From the NCBI RefSeq assembly GCF_009858245.1, contig NZ_VMSB01000001.1, positions 1,922,001 to 1,986,000 of the forward strand: a stretch of DNA of 64,000 nt. Reading direction: 5' to 3'. A program made the translations under genes and the position numbers. The notes beneath the pieces are model-generated. The model made no database searches, was not told the DNA's origin, and saw nothing but the letters and a program-made list of their open reading frames with translations. This stretch comes from Ornithinibacter aureus (GTDB taxonomy: Bacteria; Actinomycetota; Actinomycetes; Actinomycetales; Dermatophilaceae). Position 1 is the stretch's first letter. Every line of letters starts with the position of its first letter. Shown here in pieces: positions 7,966 through 17,256 of the stretch.

Positions 7966-8775
7966 TCAGGCGATCTCCTTGGTGAGCACCCGCCACGTGC
8001 CGACCGCGAACGGCAGCCCCAGCCACAGCAGGGAGGCCGTGCCCAGGTGCGCCCACTCCGCGCCGCCCATCGAGCCCGCCATCAGCGGTTCACTGGCGAC
8101 GAGCAGGTCGACCCAGGCGGTGACCCGCTCGAGGGAGCCGACGATCGTCGTCACCACGGTGAACACCATCGGCAGCAGCAAGGAGGTGACGATCGCTGCC
8201 GGGGTGTTGAGGAAGAGCAGACCGAACGCAAGCCCTTGGACGAGGTAGATCGTCAGCAGGAGCAAGAGCTTTGCGACGACCGCGGGCTCGGACGACCAGT
8301 CGGCAGGGCCGTCGCGCACGGTGGTCGACGCGAGGTAGAACAGCGCACTCGCGAGGATCGTCAGGACGAGGACCGTCAGGGAGAGGCCCACGACGGCCAG
8401 CAGCTTGGCCACGACGACCCGCCCGCGTCGCGGCTCCAGGGTGAAGGTCACGAGCGCCGTCCGCTGGCTCCACTCGGTCGTGGCCGTGAGGATGCCGAGA
8501 ATCGGCAGGAGCAGGCTGAGCGGCATGGTCACCACGCTGAGCAGCCCCATGAACCCGAGGCCGTCGGACTCCCCCCAGATGAGCATGACCGCCAGGGTGA
8601 GCGCCGTCAGCAGGGCAGTGATCCCCAGCAGCCACGCTCCCGAGCGGGTGTCGACGATCTTGCGTCGCTCCACCTCGAGGAGCCGACGGAAGGGGATGCC
8701 GGGGCTCCCCTCGAGAGGTGCGTGAACGGCATCCGGTGTGGTGGGTGCGGAAGCGGGGGTCATCGTGGTGGTCAT
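7966..8775 (-). CDS. ABC-2 type transporter permease
   Basis: 269 aa. After a 45-residue cytoplasmic N-terminus (FRRLLEVERRKIVDTRSGAW) there are about six membrane helices, including LLGITALLTALTLAVMLIWG and LLSVVTMPLSLLLPILGILTA. The segment TEWSQRTALVTFTLEPRRGRVVVAKL is typical of bacitracin/lantibiotic-type ABC-2 permeases. Its start overlaps the ATPase stop (ATGA), so the two form an exporter. The divergent kinase/regulator pair suggests induction by a cell-envelope stress or antimicrobial peptide, which is inference from the common pairing. Confidence 0.88.
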   Translation of the reverse strand: MTTTMTPASAPTTPDAVHAPLEGSPGIPFRRLLEVERRKIVDTRSGAWLLGITALLTALTLAVMLIWGESDGLGFMGLLSVVTMPLSLLLPILGILTATTEWSQRTALVTFTLEPRRGRVVVAKLLAVVGLSLTVLVLTILASALFYLASTTVRDGPADWSSEPAVVAKLLLLLTIYLVQGLAFGLLFLNTPAAIVTSLLLPMVFTVVTTIVGSLERVTAWVDLLVASEPLMAGSMGGAEWAHLGTASLLWLGLPFAVGTWRVLTKEIA

Positions 8776-9665
8776 GCCGCCACCTCCCGGGCGTCGTCGG
8801 CGGTGAGTCTGAGGAAGAGGTCTTCGAGGCCCTGGGCCCCGTGCGGGCGAAGGTCGGTGACGACGATCCCCGCGGCGAGGGCGATGCGGGCGACGTCGAC
8901 CGGTTCGGCCTCGACGACGACGCCGGATGCCGTGGCCGCCGCGGCGTGACCGGCGGCTTCCAGCGCGGCGACGAGTGCGGCATCGTCCAGCGAGCGGGCG
9001 ATGGCGCCGAGGCCGTCGACCAGCTCGGCCACCGGTCCCTGCGCGACGATCCGGCCGCGCCCGATGACGACGATGTCGTCGGCGACGGCCTGCACCTCGG
9101 CGAGCAGGTGCGAGGAGAGCAGCACCGCTCCGCCACGGTCGGCGAAGTCGCGCAGGAGGCCGCGCATCCAGTGGATGCCCTGGGGGTCCAGGCCGTTGGC
9201 CGGCTCGTCGAGCACGAGCACCCGTGGTTCCCCGAGGAAGGCCCCGGCCAACCCGAGTCGCTGGCGCATGCCGAGGGAGTAGGTGCGCACGCGGCGCCCG
9301 GCCTCGTCGTCGGTGAGCCCGACGAGGCGCAGCACCTCGTCGACGCGGGTGCGCGGGACGCCGATGGCGATCGAGGCCAGGGTCAGCGCCTCGCGACCGG
9401 TGCGGCCGGGGTGCTGCGCCGAGGCGTCGAGCATGACGCCGACGTGGGCGCCGGCGTTGGGCAGGTCGCGGTAGGCGCGGCCCAGCACGGTGGCGTGTCC
9501 GCTGGTGGGTGGGGTCAGCCCGGTCAGCATCCGCATGACCGTTGACTTGCCGGCGCCGTTGGGGCCGAGGAAGCCGGTGACCGTCCCGGGCCGCACGGTG
9601 AAGGTGGCGCCGTCGACAGCGGTGACGCTGCCGTAGCGCTTGGTGAGATTCTCGACTCTGATCAT
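8772..9665 (-). CDS. ABC transporter ATP-binding protein
   Basis: 297 aa. It begins MIRVENLTKRYGSVTAVDGA and has Walker A GFLGPNGAGKST, signature YSLGMRQRLGLAGAFLG and Walker B RVLVLDEPANGLDP, all of the DrrA/BcrA type. The C-terminal about 80 residues are the regulatory extension common in drug or peptide exporters. The ATG at 9665 is preferred over an ORF opening 18 codons earlier. CAGGCT ends 7 nt upstream, so transcription may be leaderless. It powers the permease encoded next to it. Confidence 0.93.
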   Translation of the reverse strand: MIRVENLTKRYGSVTAVDGATFTVRPGTVTGFLGPNGAGKSTVMRMLTGLTPPTSGHATVLGRAYRDLPNAGAHVGVMLDASAQHPGRTGREALTLASIAIGVPRTRVDEVLRLVGLTDDEAGRRVRTYSLGMRQRLGLAGAFLGEPRVLVLDEPANGLDPQGIHWMRGLLRDFADRGGAVLLSSHLLAEVQAVADDIVVIGRGRIVAQGPVAELVDGLGAIARSLDDAALVAALEAAGHAAAATASGVVVEAEPVDVARIALAAGIVVTDLRPHGAQGLEDLFLRLTADDAREVAA

Positions 9666-9795
9666 GGGAACCAGCCTGCAAGCGAGGGTGCGGGGCGCAC
9701 ATCGGCCAGCGGACGGCATCCACCCCCGACCTTGGTCTATGTCTCGGCGCTGCCGGGGCGACCTTTAGCCGACGCGCACGAGGTCGGCGCGCTCG

Positions 9796-9801
9796 TAGCG
9801 T
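9796..9801 (+). promoter_or_regulatory. -10 hexamer of the histidine kinase gene
   Basis: TAGCGT ends 6 nt before the ATG at 9808, consistent with a leaderless mRNA. The gap to the divergent ABC operon (9666-9807) is 142 bp and shows no clear dyad. Confidence 0.45.
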
Positions 9802-9807
9802 CGGGGC

Positions 9808-11004
9808 ATGGATACTGACGGCATGACGCCACCCCCACCGCTGCGCTGGTGGGAGTACGCCTGGCGCCTGGGACTCGCCGCGCTCGTGAGCCTGGTCGCG
9901 TTCCTCGTCACCGTCGGTCCGTTGGCGGAGGCCGACTACGAACCGAGCGGGGCCGAGGCGTTCTGGATCCTGCTGGCAGATCCCGTGCTGGGGCTCGCGG
10001 CCTTCGTCCTCGTCCTCCAGCGTCGCCGCTGGCCCTTCGTGGTGGCCGCGCTCACCGCTGCCTTCTCGGCGGTCTCCTTGTTGGCGCTCGGCCCGGCGAC
10101 CCTGGCCCTGGCGTCCTTGGCGACGCGGCGACGCCCCCGTGAACTGGCCCCCGTGGTTGCCCTGACCATCGCGGCGACCGTGTCGATGGAGACGCTGTAC
10201 CCCAGCATCGAGCGAGAGTCGTGGTGGGTTGGCGTCCTGTCCGGCGTCCTGGGCGGCGCCGTCGTCATCGCCGTCGTCGTCGCGATCGGCTACGCGGTCG
10301 GCGCCGACCGCGAGGGCCGGCACACCCTGCGCGAGCGCGCCGAGACCAACGAGCGCGAGCAGCAGGCCCGCGTCGCCGCAGCCCGCGCCGAGGAGCGCAC
10401 CCGCATCGCCCGCGAGATGCACGACGTCCTGGCCCACCGCATCTCACTGGTGTCGATGCACGCCGGCGCGCTGACCTACCGCGATGACCTGCCGCGGGAG
10501 CAGCAGATCGCCGTCGCCCGCACGATCGAGGACAACGCGCAGCTCGCGATGTCCGACCTGCGCACCGTGCTCGGGGTGCTGCGCAGCGACGACGCTGCCG
10601 ACGGCATGCCCGAACCACCCCAGCCGGGGACGGAGGACCTGCCGGCGCTGGTCGCCGAGGCGGAAGTCGCAGGCATGCGGGTGCTGCTCGACAACCAGCT
10701 GACGCAGGCTCCGCCCCCGACGACGGGGCGCACCCTCTACCGGATCGTCCAGGAGTGCCTGACCAACGCCCGCAAGCACGCCCCTGCGTGCTCGGTGACG
10801 GTGAGCATCGAGGGCGGCCCGGGCGAAGGCGTCGACGTCGTCGTGAGCAACCCGCTGCCGGTCGGCGCCGCGACCCCCGAGCGGCTGCGCGGGCTGGGGC
10901 TGCTCGGGCTGGATGAGCGCGTTGCGCTGCTCGGCGGGTCGCTGGACCATGGCGAGACCGGTGGCCGCTTCGTCGTGCGCGCGTCGCTACCGTGGGCGGC
11001 GTGA
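9808..11004 (+). CDS. Two-component sensor histidine kinase (HisKA_3 type)
   Basis: 398 aa. Five or six membrane helices fill residues 15-175. A coiled stretch rich in Arg/Glu (LRERAETNEREQQARVAAAR) leads to the dimerisation/phosphoacceptor segment ERTRIAREMHDVLAHRISL, whose His is the expected phosphorylation site. The ATPase domain has RIVQECLTNARKHAP (N box) and LRGLGLLGLDERVALLGG. This is the NarL/DesK-type architecture. It faces an ABC exporter and overlaps its regulator, so it probably controls that exporter. The inducer is unknown. An alternative ATG lies 5 codons in. Confidence 0.9.
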   Translation: MDTDGMTPPPPLRWWEYAWRLGLAALVSLVAFLVTVGPLAEADYEPSGAEAFWILLADPVLGLAAFVLVLQRRRWPFVVAALTAAFSAVSLLALGPATLALASLATRRRPRELAPVVALTIAATVSMETLYPSIERESWWVGVLSGVLGGAVVIAVVVAIGYAVGADREGRHTLRERAETNEREQQARVAAARAEERTRIAREMHDVLAHRISLVSMHAGALTYRDDLPREQQIAVARTIEDNAQLAMSDLRTVLGVLRSDDAADGMPEPPQPGTEDLPALVAEAEVAGMRVLLDNQLTQAPPPTTGRTLYRIVQECLTNARKHAPACSVTVSIEGGPGEGVDVVVSNPLPVGAATPERLRGLGLLGLDERVALLGGSLDHGETGGRFVVRASLPWAA

Positions 11005-11702
11005 ACGGGGCATCCGCGGCCCCGGTGCGGGTCGCCATCATCGACGACGACCCGCTGGTGCGGGCCGGGCTGGCGATGATCCTCGGGGGCGATCCGACGC
11101 TGTCGGTCGTCGGCGAGGCTGGTGACGGGGCGGATGCCGTGGCGCTCGTTCGCGAGGTCGCCCCCGACGTCGTGCTCATGGACATCCGGATGCCACGCCG
11201 CGACGGCCTGGCCGCCACCGGCGACCTGCTGGCACTGCGTGAGCCACCGAAGGTGCTCGTGCTGACGACCTTCGATGCCGACGAGATGGTGCTGGCGGCG
11301 CTGCGGGTGGGGGCCCACGGGTTCCTGCTCAAGGACACCCCGCCGGCCCGGCTCGTCGAGGCCGTGCACGCGGTGGCTGCCGGGCTGCCGATCCTGTCGC
11401 CGCACGCGACGTCAGCCCTCATCGCCGAGGTGGCCGCGCGGGATGCCGCTGGGCCGAGTTCCGCTGACCGCCGCCGGGTCGCTGCCCGTGCTGCTCTCGA
11501 GGTGCTGACCGAGCGTGAACTCGAGGTGGCCGGCGCGCTCGGCCGAGGGCTGAGCAACCAGGAGATCGGGAGCACGCTGTACCTCAGCGTGGCGACGGTC
11601 AAGGCCCACGTCGGGCGCATCCTGACCAAGCTCGGGCTGGAGAACCGCACCCAGGTGGCGATCCTGGTGCACGACGCGGACCTGGGCGACGACGAGAACT
11701 GA
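11001..11702 (+). CDS. NarL/LuxR-family response regulator
   Basis: 233 aa. The receiver domain (RVAIIDDDPLVRAGLAMIL) has the phosphoacceptor Asp in DVVLMDIRMPRRDG and the Lys in FLLKDTPP. The C-terminal LuxR-type helix-turn-helix reads LTERELEVAGALGRGLSNQE, then VKAHVGRILTKLGL. The GTG at 11001 overlaps the kinase stop (GTGA) and is preferred over a GTG 9 nt earlier. It is the cognate partner of the kinase. Confidence 0.93.
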   Translation: MNGASAAPVRVAIIDDDPLVRAGLAMILGGDPTLSVVGEAGDGADAVALVREVAPDVVLMDIRMPRRDGLAATGDLLALREPPKVLVLTTFDADEMVLAALRVGAHGFLLKDTPPARLVEAVHAVAAGLPILSPHATSALIAEVAARDAAGPSSADRRRVAARAALEVLTERELEVAGALGRGLSNQEIGSTLYLSVATVKAHVGRILTKLGLENRTQVAILVHDADLGDDEN

Positions 11703-11749
11703 CGCCGACGGCATCCGCCCGGCTGAGGGTCGAGGGGCGCACGCCGGTG

Positions 11750-11773
11750 AGCGGACGGCATCCGTCTCGCTCG
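11750..11773 (+). terminator. Hairpin after the response regulator gene
   Basis: GAGCGGACGG-CAT-CCGTC-T-CGCTC is a 10-bp stem with one bulged T. The GGCATCC word forms its loop. It lies 47 bp past the stop codon and has no T-run. Confidence 0.5.
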
Positions 11774-11886
11774 TCACATGCAGGGGCACGCGACATGTCG
11801 AGCCCTCTGCGTGTCAGCATGTGGCCCGGAATACCGCATCGGGCAATATGGTTGTAGGTTGAACTATCAGCCCCGAGGAGTCACCC

Positions 11887-12696
11887 ATGTCAGCAGCAAC
11901 CACGCAGACGTCCGAGCGCCAGCCGGTGCTCTACCTCAGCCACGGCGCGCCGCCGCTGGCCGACGACTCGACGTGGACGGGCGAGCTCGCCGCGTGGTCG
12001 AGCGACCTGCCACGGCCGAGCTCGGTGCTCATCGTCTCGGCGCACTGGGAGATGGCTCCCATCGCGGTCTCGGCGACCTCGGGTGACGTGCCGCTGCTCT
12101 ACGACTTCTGGGGCTTCCCGCAGCGCTACTACGAGGTCACCTACGACGCCCCGGGGGCGCCCGAGCTGGCGCAGTCGGTGGCCGGGTTGCTCTCCGGCGC
12201 CGGCGAGAGCCTGCACCAGGACCCCACGCGTGGCCTCGACCACGGCGCCTACGTGCCGCTGAAGGAGATGTTCCCCGAGGCCGACGTCCCCGTGCTCCAG
12301 CTGTCGATGCCGACCCTGGACCCGCAGCGGCTCTTCGCCCTCGGGGAGCGCCTGGCCCCGCTGCGCGACGAAGGGGTGCTCATCGTCGGGTCGGGCTTCA
12401 CCACGCACAACCTCGCGTGGTTCAACCCCTCGGCGCCCTCGGATGCCGCACCGCCGACGCCGTCGGCCGAGTTCGACCACTGGGCTGCCGAGGCCGTCGG
12501 GCGGGGCGATGTGGATGCCGTGCTCGACTTCCTCGCCAAGGCACCCGCTGCTCGGGAGGCGCACCCGCGCACGGAGCACTGGGCCCCGCTGTACGTCGCC
12601 CTGGGTGCGGCGTCTGCGTCGGGTGGGGTGGATGCCGCGAGCGTCATCGACGGCTTCTGGTACGGCCTGAGCAAGCGCTCCTGGCAGTTCGCCTGA
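11887..12696 (+). CDS. LigB/DODA-type extradiol ring-cleavage dioxygenase family protein
   Basis: 269 aa, the usual length of the YgiD/DODA family of non-haem metal dioxygenases. Likely metal-binding His residues appear in YLSHGAPPL, IVSAHWE, LDHGAYVPLKEMFP and GSGFTTHNL. Family members open aromatic rings such as DOPA or act on related quinols; the substrate is unknown here. CGAGGAG sits 5 nt before the ATG. Upstream an A/T-rich ATGGTTGTAGGTTGAACTAT (about 11848-11867) has weak dyad symmetry (ATxGTT-AACxAT) and could be a MarR-type site. It converges on the dienelactone hydrolase gene with 3 bp between stops. Confidence 0.88.
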   Translation: MSAATTQTSERQPVLYLSHGAPPLADDSTWTGELAAWSSDLPRPSSVLIVSAHWEMAPIAVSATSGDVPLLYDFWGFPQRYYEVTYDAPGAPELAQSVAGLLSGAGESLHQDPTRGLDHGAYVPLKEMFPEADVPVLQLSMPTLDPQRLFALGERLAPLRDEGVLIVGSGFTTHNLAWFNPSAPSDAAPPTPSAEFDHWAAEAVGRGDVDAVLDFLAKAPAAREAHPRTEHWAPLYVALGAASASGGVDAASVIDGFWYGLSKRSWQFA

Positions 12697-12699
12697 CCC

Positions 12700-13410
12700 T
12701 CACCCGAGGTGGCGGTTCAGGAAGTCGCCGATGCGCCGCCACGCATCGTCGGCGGATGCCGCGTCGGGCCCGACCCGCATCACCCACCGTGAGATGGGGG
12801 TCGCGAACCACGGCACGTCGGCCTGCTCGTTGAGGAAGGCATGTCCCGCCGACGGGTACTCGCGAACGTCGTGCGGCACGCCTCGTTCGGCCAGAGCCTC
12901 CTCGAGGGTCGACGCCGCTCCACGCAGGTACAGGTCGCGCCCGCCGTAGCTCGCCACCACGGGGCAGGCGTCGTCGAGGGTCGACAGGTCCGGCGGCAGC
13001 GCCCCGTAGTTGACGACGGCGGCATCCCAGCCCGGGCGACCGGCCAGCACCAGCGCGAAGCCGCCGCCCAGGCAGAACCCGATGACACCGACGGCGCCGC
13101 TGCAGCGCGGGTCGGCCAGCGCGGCATCCCTCACCGCCTCGATGTCATCGAAGGTGCGGCCGCGGCCGCGACGCAGCGCCCGGAAGGTCTGGGCCAGGCA
13201 GACCACCCGCCGGCCGCGAGCCAGCAGGTCCGGCGCGAGGACGAGGTAGCCCATGGCCGCGAGTCGATCGGCGTGCCGACGCATCTCGTCGTCGAGACCG
13301 AACACCTCGTGCACGAGGACCAACGCAGGCCACGGGCCCTCCCCCGACGGAACCGCCCGGTACAGCGGGAGGTCACCGACCGTCGTCATGCCTGCCGTCA
13401 GCGCGCTCAT
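12700..13410 (-). CDS. Dienelactone hydrolase family protein
   Basis: 236 aa, alpha/beta-hydrolase fold. The family's Cys nucleophile is in GVIGFCLGGGFA, the Asp is in SYGGRDLYL and the His is in PSAGHAFLNE. Dienelactone hydrolases act on lactones of aromatic degradation. The nearby ring-cleavage dioxygenase fits that theme, though the two genes are convergent. The start at 13410 (MSALTAGM) is chosen because CAGGAT ends 7 nt upstream; an internal ATG at 13389 is possible. Confidence 0.88.
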   Translation of the reverse strand: MSALTAGMTTVGDLPLYRAVPSGEGPWPALVLVHEVFGLDDEMRRHADRLAAMGYLVLAPDLLARGRRVVCLAQTFRALRRGRGRTFDDIEAVRDAALADPRCSGAVGVIGFCLGGGFALVLAGRPGWDAAVVNYGALPPDLSTLDDACPVVASYGGRDLYLRGAASTLEEALAERGVPHDVREYPSAGHAFLNEQADVPWFATPISRWVMRVGPDAASADDAWRRIGDFLNRHLG

Positions 13411-13450
13411 GGCCCCGATCCTGCCCGATGGCATCGCGTCATGGCCCTGA

Positions 13451-13480
13451 ACCGCCCGGCCGCCCAGGCGACCGGGCGGT
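13451..13480 (-). terminator. Terminator hairpin of the ABC exporter operon
   Basis: ACCGCCCGG and CCGGGCGGT form a perfect 9-bp stem with a 12-nt loop. It lies 30 bp past the stop of the exporter gene on the minus strand. Confidence 0.6.
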
Positions 13481-13510
13481 CAGTCGCTCCCGACCCCGCC
13501 CCCAGCGGCC

Positions 13511-15526
13511 TCAGACAACGGCGGGGACGCCGCTCTCCTCGTCGAGATCCGTCGCCGCGCCGGCGAACTGGGCTGCGTACAAGGCGGCGAAGGCACCACC
13601 AGCCGCGAGCAGTTCGGCGTGTGACCCCCGCTCGACGATCCGGCCGGACTCCATGACGAGGATGAGGTCGGCATCCCTGATCGTCGAGAGTCGGTGCGCG
13701 ATGACGAAGCTCGTGCGATCCGAGCGCAGCGCCGACATCGCGTGCTGCACGAGCAGCTCGGTGCGGGTGTCCACCGACGACGTCGCCTCGTCAAGGATGA
13801 GCAGCGACGGCGCCGCGAGGAAGGCTCGGGCGATGGTGATGAGCTGTCGTTCACCGGCGCTGATGTTGTCGGCCTCGGCGTTGAGCACGGTGTCGTAGCC
13901 GTCGGGCAGCATGTGCACGAACCGGTCGACGTAGGTCGCGCGCGCCGCCTCGAGCACCTCTGCGTCGCTCGCCCCCGGCCGCCCGTAGGCGATGTTCTCG
14001 CGGATCGTGCCGGAGAACAGCCAGGTGTCCTGGAGCACCATGCCGATGCGTGAGCGCAGGTCGTGCCGGGTCAGTTCGGTGATGTCGACCCCGTCGAGGG
14101 TGATCCGGCCACCGTTCAGCTCGTAGAAGCGCAGCACGAGGTTGACCAGCGTCGTCTTGCCGGCCCCGGTCGGGCCGACGATCGCCACCGTCTGGCCGGG
14201 CTCGACGACGAGGTCGAGGTTCTCGATGAGCGGGGTGTCCTCCCGGTAGGAGAACGACACGTCCTCGAACGCGACCCGCCCGCGAGGGTCGCTGATGCGT
14301 GCCGGGGTGACGGCATCCGGCTCCTGCTCCACGGCATCCAACACCGCGAACACCCGCTCCGCAGAGGCGACGCCGCTCTGCATGAGGTTGGCCATCGACG
14401 CCACCTGCGTCAGCGGCTGGGTGAACTGGCGGGAGTACTGGATGAACGCCTGCACGTCACCCAGGCTCATCGAGCCCGACGCGACCCGCAGCCCACCGAC
14501 GACCGCGATCGCGACGTAGTTGAGGTTCCCGATGAACATCATCGTCGGCATGATGATGCCGCTGATGAACTGGGCGCGAAAGCTCGCGTGGTGCAGGGCG
14601 TCGTTGCGAACGGCGAAGTCGCGGTCGGCCTCGGCCTGGCGGCCGAAGACCTTGACGAGCTCGTGCCCGGTGAAGGTCTCCTCGACGACGGCGTTGACCT
14701 CGCCGGTGCTCTTCCACTGCTGCACGAAGTGCTTCTGGCTGCGCTTGCCGATCATCGCCGTGACGACCATCGTCACCGGGATCGTCACCAGGGCGATGAG
14801 GGCGAGCAGCGGCGAGATCCAGATCATCATGCCGACCATGGCGATGACCGTCAGCAGCGAGGTGAGCAGCTGGCTCAGGGTCTGCTGAAGGCTCTGCGCG
14901 ACGTTGTCGATGTCGTTGGTGACCCGGCTGAGCAGCTCGCCGCGCGGCTGCCCGTCGACGTAGGGCAGCGGCAACCGGTTCAGCTTGTCCTCGACGTTGC
15001 GGCGCAGCGCGAAGATCGTGCGGTTCACCGCCCCGGTGAGCAGCCGCCCCTGGAGCCACTGGAGCAGCGCGGCCACCACGTAGATCACGAGCACGATGAG
15101 CAGGATGCGGCCGAGCGCGCCGAAGTCGATGCCCGACCCCGGCACGATGTTCTGCATCGCGGCGAGCATGTCGGCGATCTGCGTCTCGCCGCGGTCCCGC
15201 AGCCCCTGCACCGCCTGTTCCTGGGTGACGCCCGCCGGGATCTGGCGGCTGAACACCCCGGCGAAGATCAGGTCGGTCGCCGAGCCGAGGATCTTCGGGC
15301 CGATCGCGTTGAGGGCGACGCTGCCGAGCGCCAGCACCACGACCGCCCACACGATGAGCCGCTCGGGCGCCATGAGCGCGAGGACCCGCTTGGCTGACGG
15401 GAGGAAGTTCTGCGACTTCTCGGTCGGCATCCCGATCGCCGCGTGCGGCGGGCCACCACGATGGGCGGATGCCGGGCCGCGGCGCTGCGCGGCCGCCTTC
15501 TCCTCCTCGTTGCGCACCTCGCTCAT
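13511..15526 (-). CDS. ABC exporter subunit, fused membrane and ATPase domains (second of pair)
   Basis: 671 aa. A charged 45-residue N-terminal tail precedes six membrane helices (first at IVWAVVVLALGSVALNAIG) with a long extracytoplasmic insertion after helix 1 (about residues 80-125). The ATPase has Walker A IVGPTGAGKTTL and Walker B PSLLILDEATSSVD. The signature reads NISAGERQLITIARA, with Ala-Gly-Glu in place of Gly-Gly-Gln. Its start overlaps the partner stop (ATGA). Resembles the Rv1272c/Rv1273c or TmrAB class of heterodimeric exporters. Cargo is unknown; TetR control suggests drugs or lipids. Confidence 0.92.
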   Translation of the reverse strand: MSEVRNEEEKAAAQRRGPASAHRGGPPHAAIGMPTEKSQNFLPSAKRVLALMAPERLIVWAVVVLALGSVALNAIGPKILGSATDLIFAGVFSRQIPAGVTQEQAVQGLRDRGETQIADMLAAMQNIVPGSGIDFGALGRILLIVLVIYVVAALLQWLQGRLLTGAVNRTIFALRRNVEDKLNRLPLPYVDGQPRGELLSRVTNDIDNVAQSLQQTLSQLLTSLLTVIAMVGMMIWISPLLALIALVTIPVTMVVTAMIGKRSQKHFVQQWKSTGEVNAVVEETFTGHELVKVFGRQAEADRDFAVRNDALHHASFRAQFISGIIMPTMMFIGNLNYVAIAVVGGLRVASGSMSLGDVQAFIQYSRQFTQPLTQVASMANLMQSGVASAERVFAVLDAVEQEPDAVTPARISDPRGRVAFEDVSFSYREDTPLIENLDLVVEPGQTVAIVGPTGAGKTTLVNLVLRFYELNGGRITLDGVDITELTRHDLRSRIGMVLQDTWLFSGTIRENIAYGRPGASDAEVLEAARATYVDRFVHMLPDGYDTVLNAEADNISAGERQLITIARAFLAAPSLLILDEATSSVDTRTELLVQHAMSALRSDRTSFVIAHRLSTIRDADLILVMESGRIVERGSHAELLAAGGAFAALYAAQFAGAATDLDEESGVPAVV

Positions 15527-17256
15527 GCCGCCTCCTCGATCGCTTGCTGGGACTGCACGATCTCGAGGTAGGTCGGGCAGGTCTCGAGCAGTTCCTCGTG
15601 AGAGCCGCTGCCGACGACCCGCCCCTCGTCGAGGACGACGATGCGGTCGGCGTGCAGGATCGTGGACACCCGCTGTGCGACGACGATCACCGCGGCGTCG
15701 CGGGTGACCGGGCGCAGCGCGGCGCGCAACCGGGCATCGGTGGCGACGTCCAGGGCCGAGAAGGCGTCGTCGAACAGGTAGATGTCGGCCTTGCTCACCA
15801 GGGCTCGGGCGATCGCGAGCCGCTGCCGCTGGCCGCCGCTGACGTTGGTGCCGCCCTGCGAGATCGGGGACTCGAGCCCGTCGGGCATCTCCCGCACGAA
15901 GTCCTCGGCCTGGGCGACCCGCAGGGCCTCCCACAGCTCGTCGTCGGTCGCGTCCGGGTCGCCGTAGCGCAGGTTCGAGGCGACGGTCCCGGTGAACAGG
16001 TACGGCCGCTGCGGCACCAGCCCGATGTGCGACCACAGGTGCTCGGGGTCGGCGTCGCGCACGTCGACCCCCCCGACCAGCACCTGCCCCGAGGTGACGT
16101 CGTGCAGCCGCGGAATGACCCCGAGCAGCGTCGTCTTGCCCGACCCCGTCGACCCGACGACCGCCGTCGTGGTGCCCGGCTCCGCGACGAGCGAGACCTC
16201 GCGCAGCACGGGGGCCTCGGCGCCCGGGTAGGCGAAGGTGACGTCGCGCAGCTCGACCCGCACCGGCCCCGTGGGGATGGCGACCGGGTGGGCGGGCGCG
16301 TGCACCGAGGTCTGGGTGTCGAGCACCTCCTGGATGCGCCCGGCCGACACCGTGGCCCGCGGGATCATCATCGCCATGAAGGTCGCCATCATCACCGACA
16401 TGAGGATCTGGATGAGGTAGGCCATGAACGCGGTCAGCGCGCCGATCTGCATGTCCCCGGTGTCGATGCGCTGGGCCCCGAACCACAGCACCGCGACGGT
16501 GGAGGCGTTGAAGATGACCATGACGATCGGGAAGGCCAGGGCCATCAGCTTGCCGACGGCCAGCGCCGTGCCGGTGTAGGTGGTGTTGGCCTCGGCGAAC
16601 CGCTCGCGCTCGACGTCCTCACGCACGAACGCCCGCACGACCCGGATGCCGGTGATCTGCTCGCGCAGGATCCGGTTCACCGAGTCCACGGCCGTCTGCA
16701 TGGCCCGGAAGTGGGGGATCATCTGCCGGATGACGAGCCCGATGGCGATGGCCAACGCTGGGACGGCGACGGCGACGAGCCAGGACAACCCGGCATCCTC
16801 ACGAATGGCCATGACGACGCCGCCGACCATCATGATCGGCGCGGACACCATCATCGCCAGCATCATGTAGACGACGGTCTGCACCTGGGTCACGTCGTTG
16901 GTGCTGCGGCTGATGAGGGTGGGCGCGCCGAAGCGGGAGAGCTCCTGCGCGGAGAAGGCGCCGACGGTGCGGAAGACTCGGGCGCGGATGTCACGGCCCA
17001 GGGATGCCGCGGACTGGGCACCGATGCGGGTCGCCGCGATCGTGGCCGCGATCTGCACGAGGGAGACCACGAGCATGATCGCGCCCGCGCGCATGATGAA
17101 GCCGGTGTCGCCGACCGCGACGCCCTCGTCGATGATCCGGCCGTTGAGGCTGGGCAGGTACAACGACGCGATCGTCGCAACGAACTGGAGGGCGAGCAGC
17201 ACCAGCAGGGAGGCCGCGTACGGGGTGAGGTGCGTGCGCACGAGTCGGTAGAGCAT
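15523..17256 (-). CDS. ABC exporter subunit, fused membrane and ATPase domains (first of pair)
   Basis: 577 aa. Six membrane helices (YAASLLVLLALQFVATIASL onward) precede the ATPase: Walker A VVGSTGSGKTTLL, signature NVSGGQRQRLAIARAL, Walker B IYLFDDAFSALD. The residue after Walker B is Asp rather than Glu (LFDDAF), so one nucleotide site of the heterodimer is probably degenerate. That asymmetry is typical of such pairs. Its ATG overlaps the TetR stop (TGATG), so repressor and exporter form one operon. Confidence 0.92.
   Translation of the reverse strand: MLYRLVRTHLTPYAASLLVLLALQFVATIASLYLPSLNGRIIDEGVAVGDTGFIMRAGAIMLVVSLVQIAATIAATRIGAQSAASLGRDIRARVFRTVGAFSAQELSRFGAPTLISRSTNDVTQVQTVVYMMLAMMVSAPIMMVGGVVMAIREDAGLSWLVAVAVPALAIAIGLVIRQMIPHFRAMQTAVDSVNRILREQITGIRVVRAFVREDVERERFAEANTTYTGTALAVGKLMALAFPIVMVIFNASTVAVLWFGAQRIDTGDMQIGALTAFMAYLIQILMSVMMATFMAMMIPRATVSAGRIQEVLDTQTSVHAPAHPVAIPTGPVRVELRDVTFAYPGAEAPVLREVSLVAEPGTTTAVVGSTGSGKTTLLGVIPRLHDVTSGQVLVGGVDVRDADPEHLWSHIGLVPQRPYLFTGTVASNLRYGDPDATDDELWEALRVAQAEDFVREMPDGLESPISQGGTNVSGGQRQRLAIARALVSKADIYLFDDAFSALDVATDARLRAALRPVTRDAAVIVVAQRVSTILHADRIVVLDEGRVVGSGSHEELLETCPTYLEIVQSQQAIEEAA

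Noticed and set aside
3456-7985. A 1509-codon open frame on the plus strand opposite topA and the glycosyltransferase
   Set aside because: It is antisense to two clearly recognised genes. Its Arg/Gly/Val-rich composition is the usual artefact of high G+C coding DNA.
13511-16486. A single 991-codon ABC protein
   Set aside because: The upstream third is a shadow of the partner gene. The ATGA overlap at 15523-15526 marks the true start.
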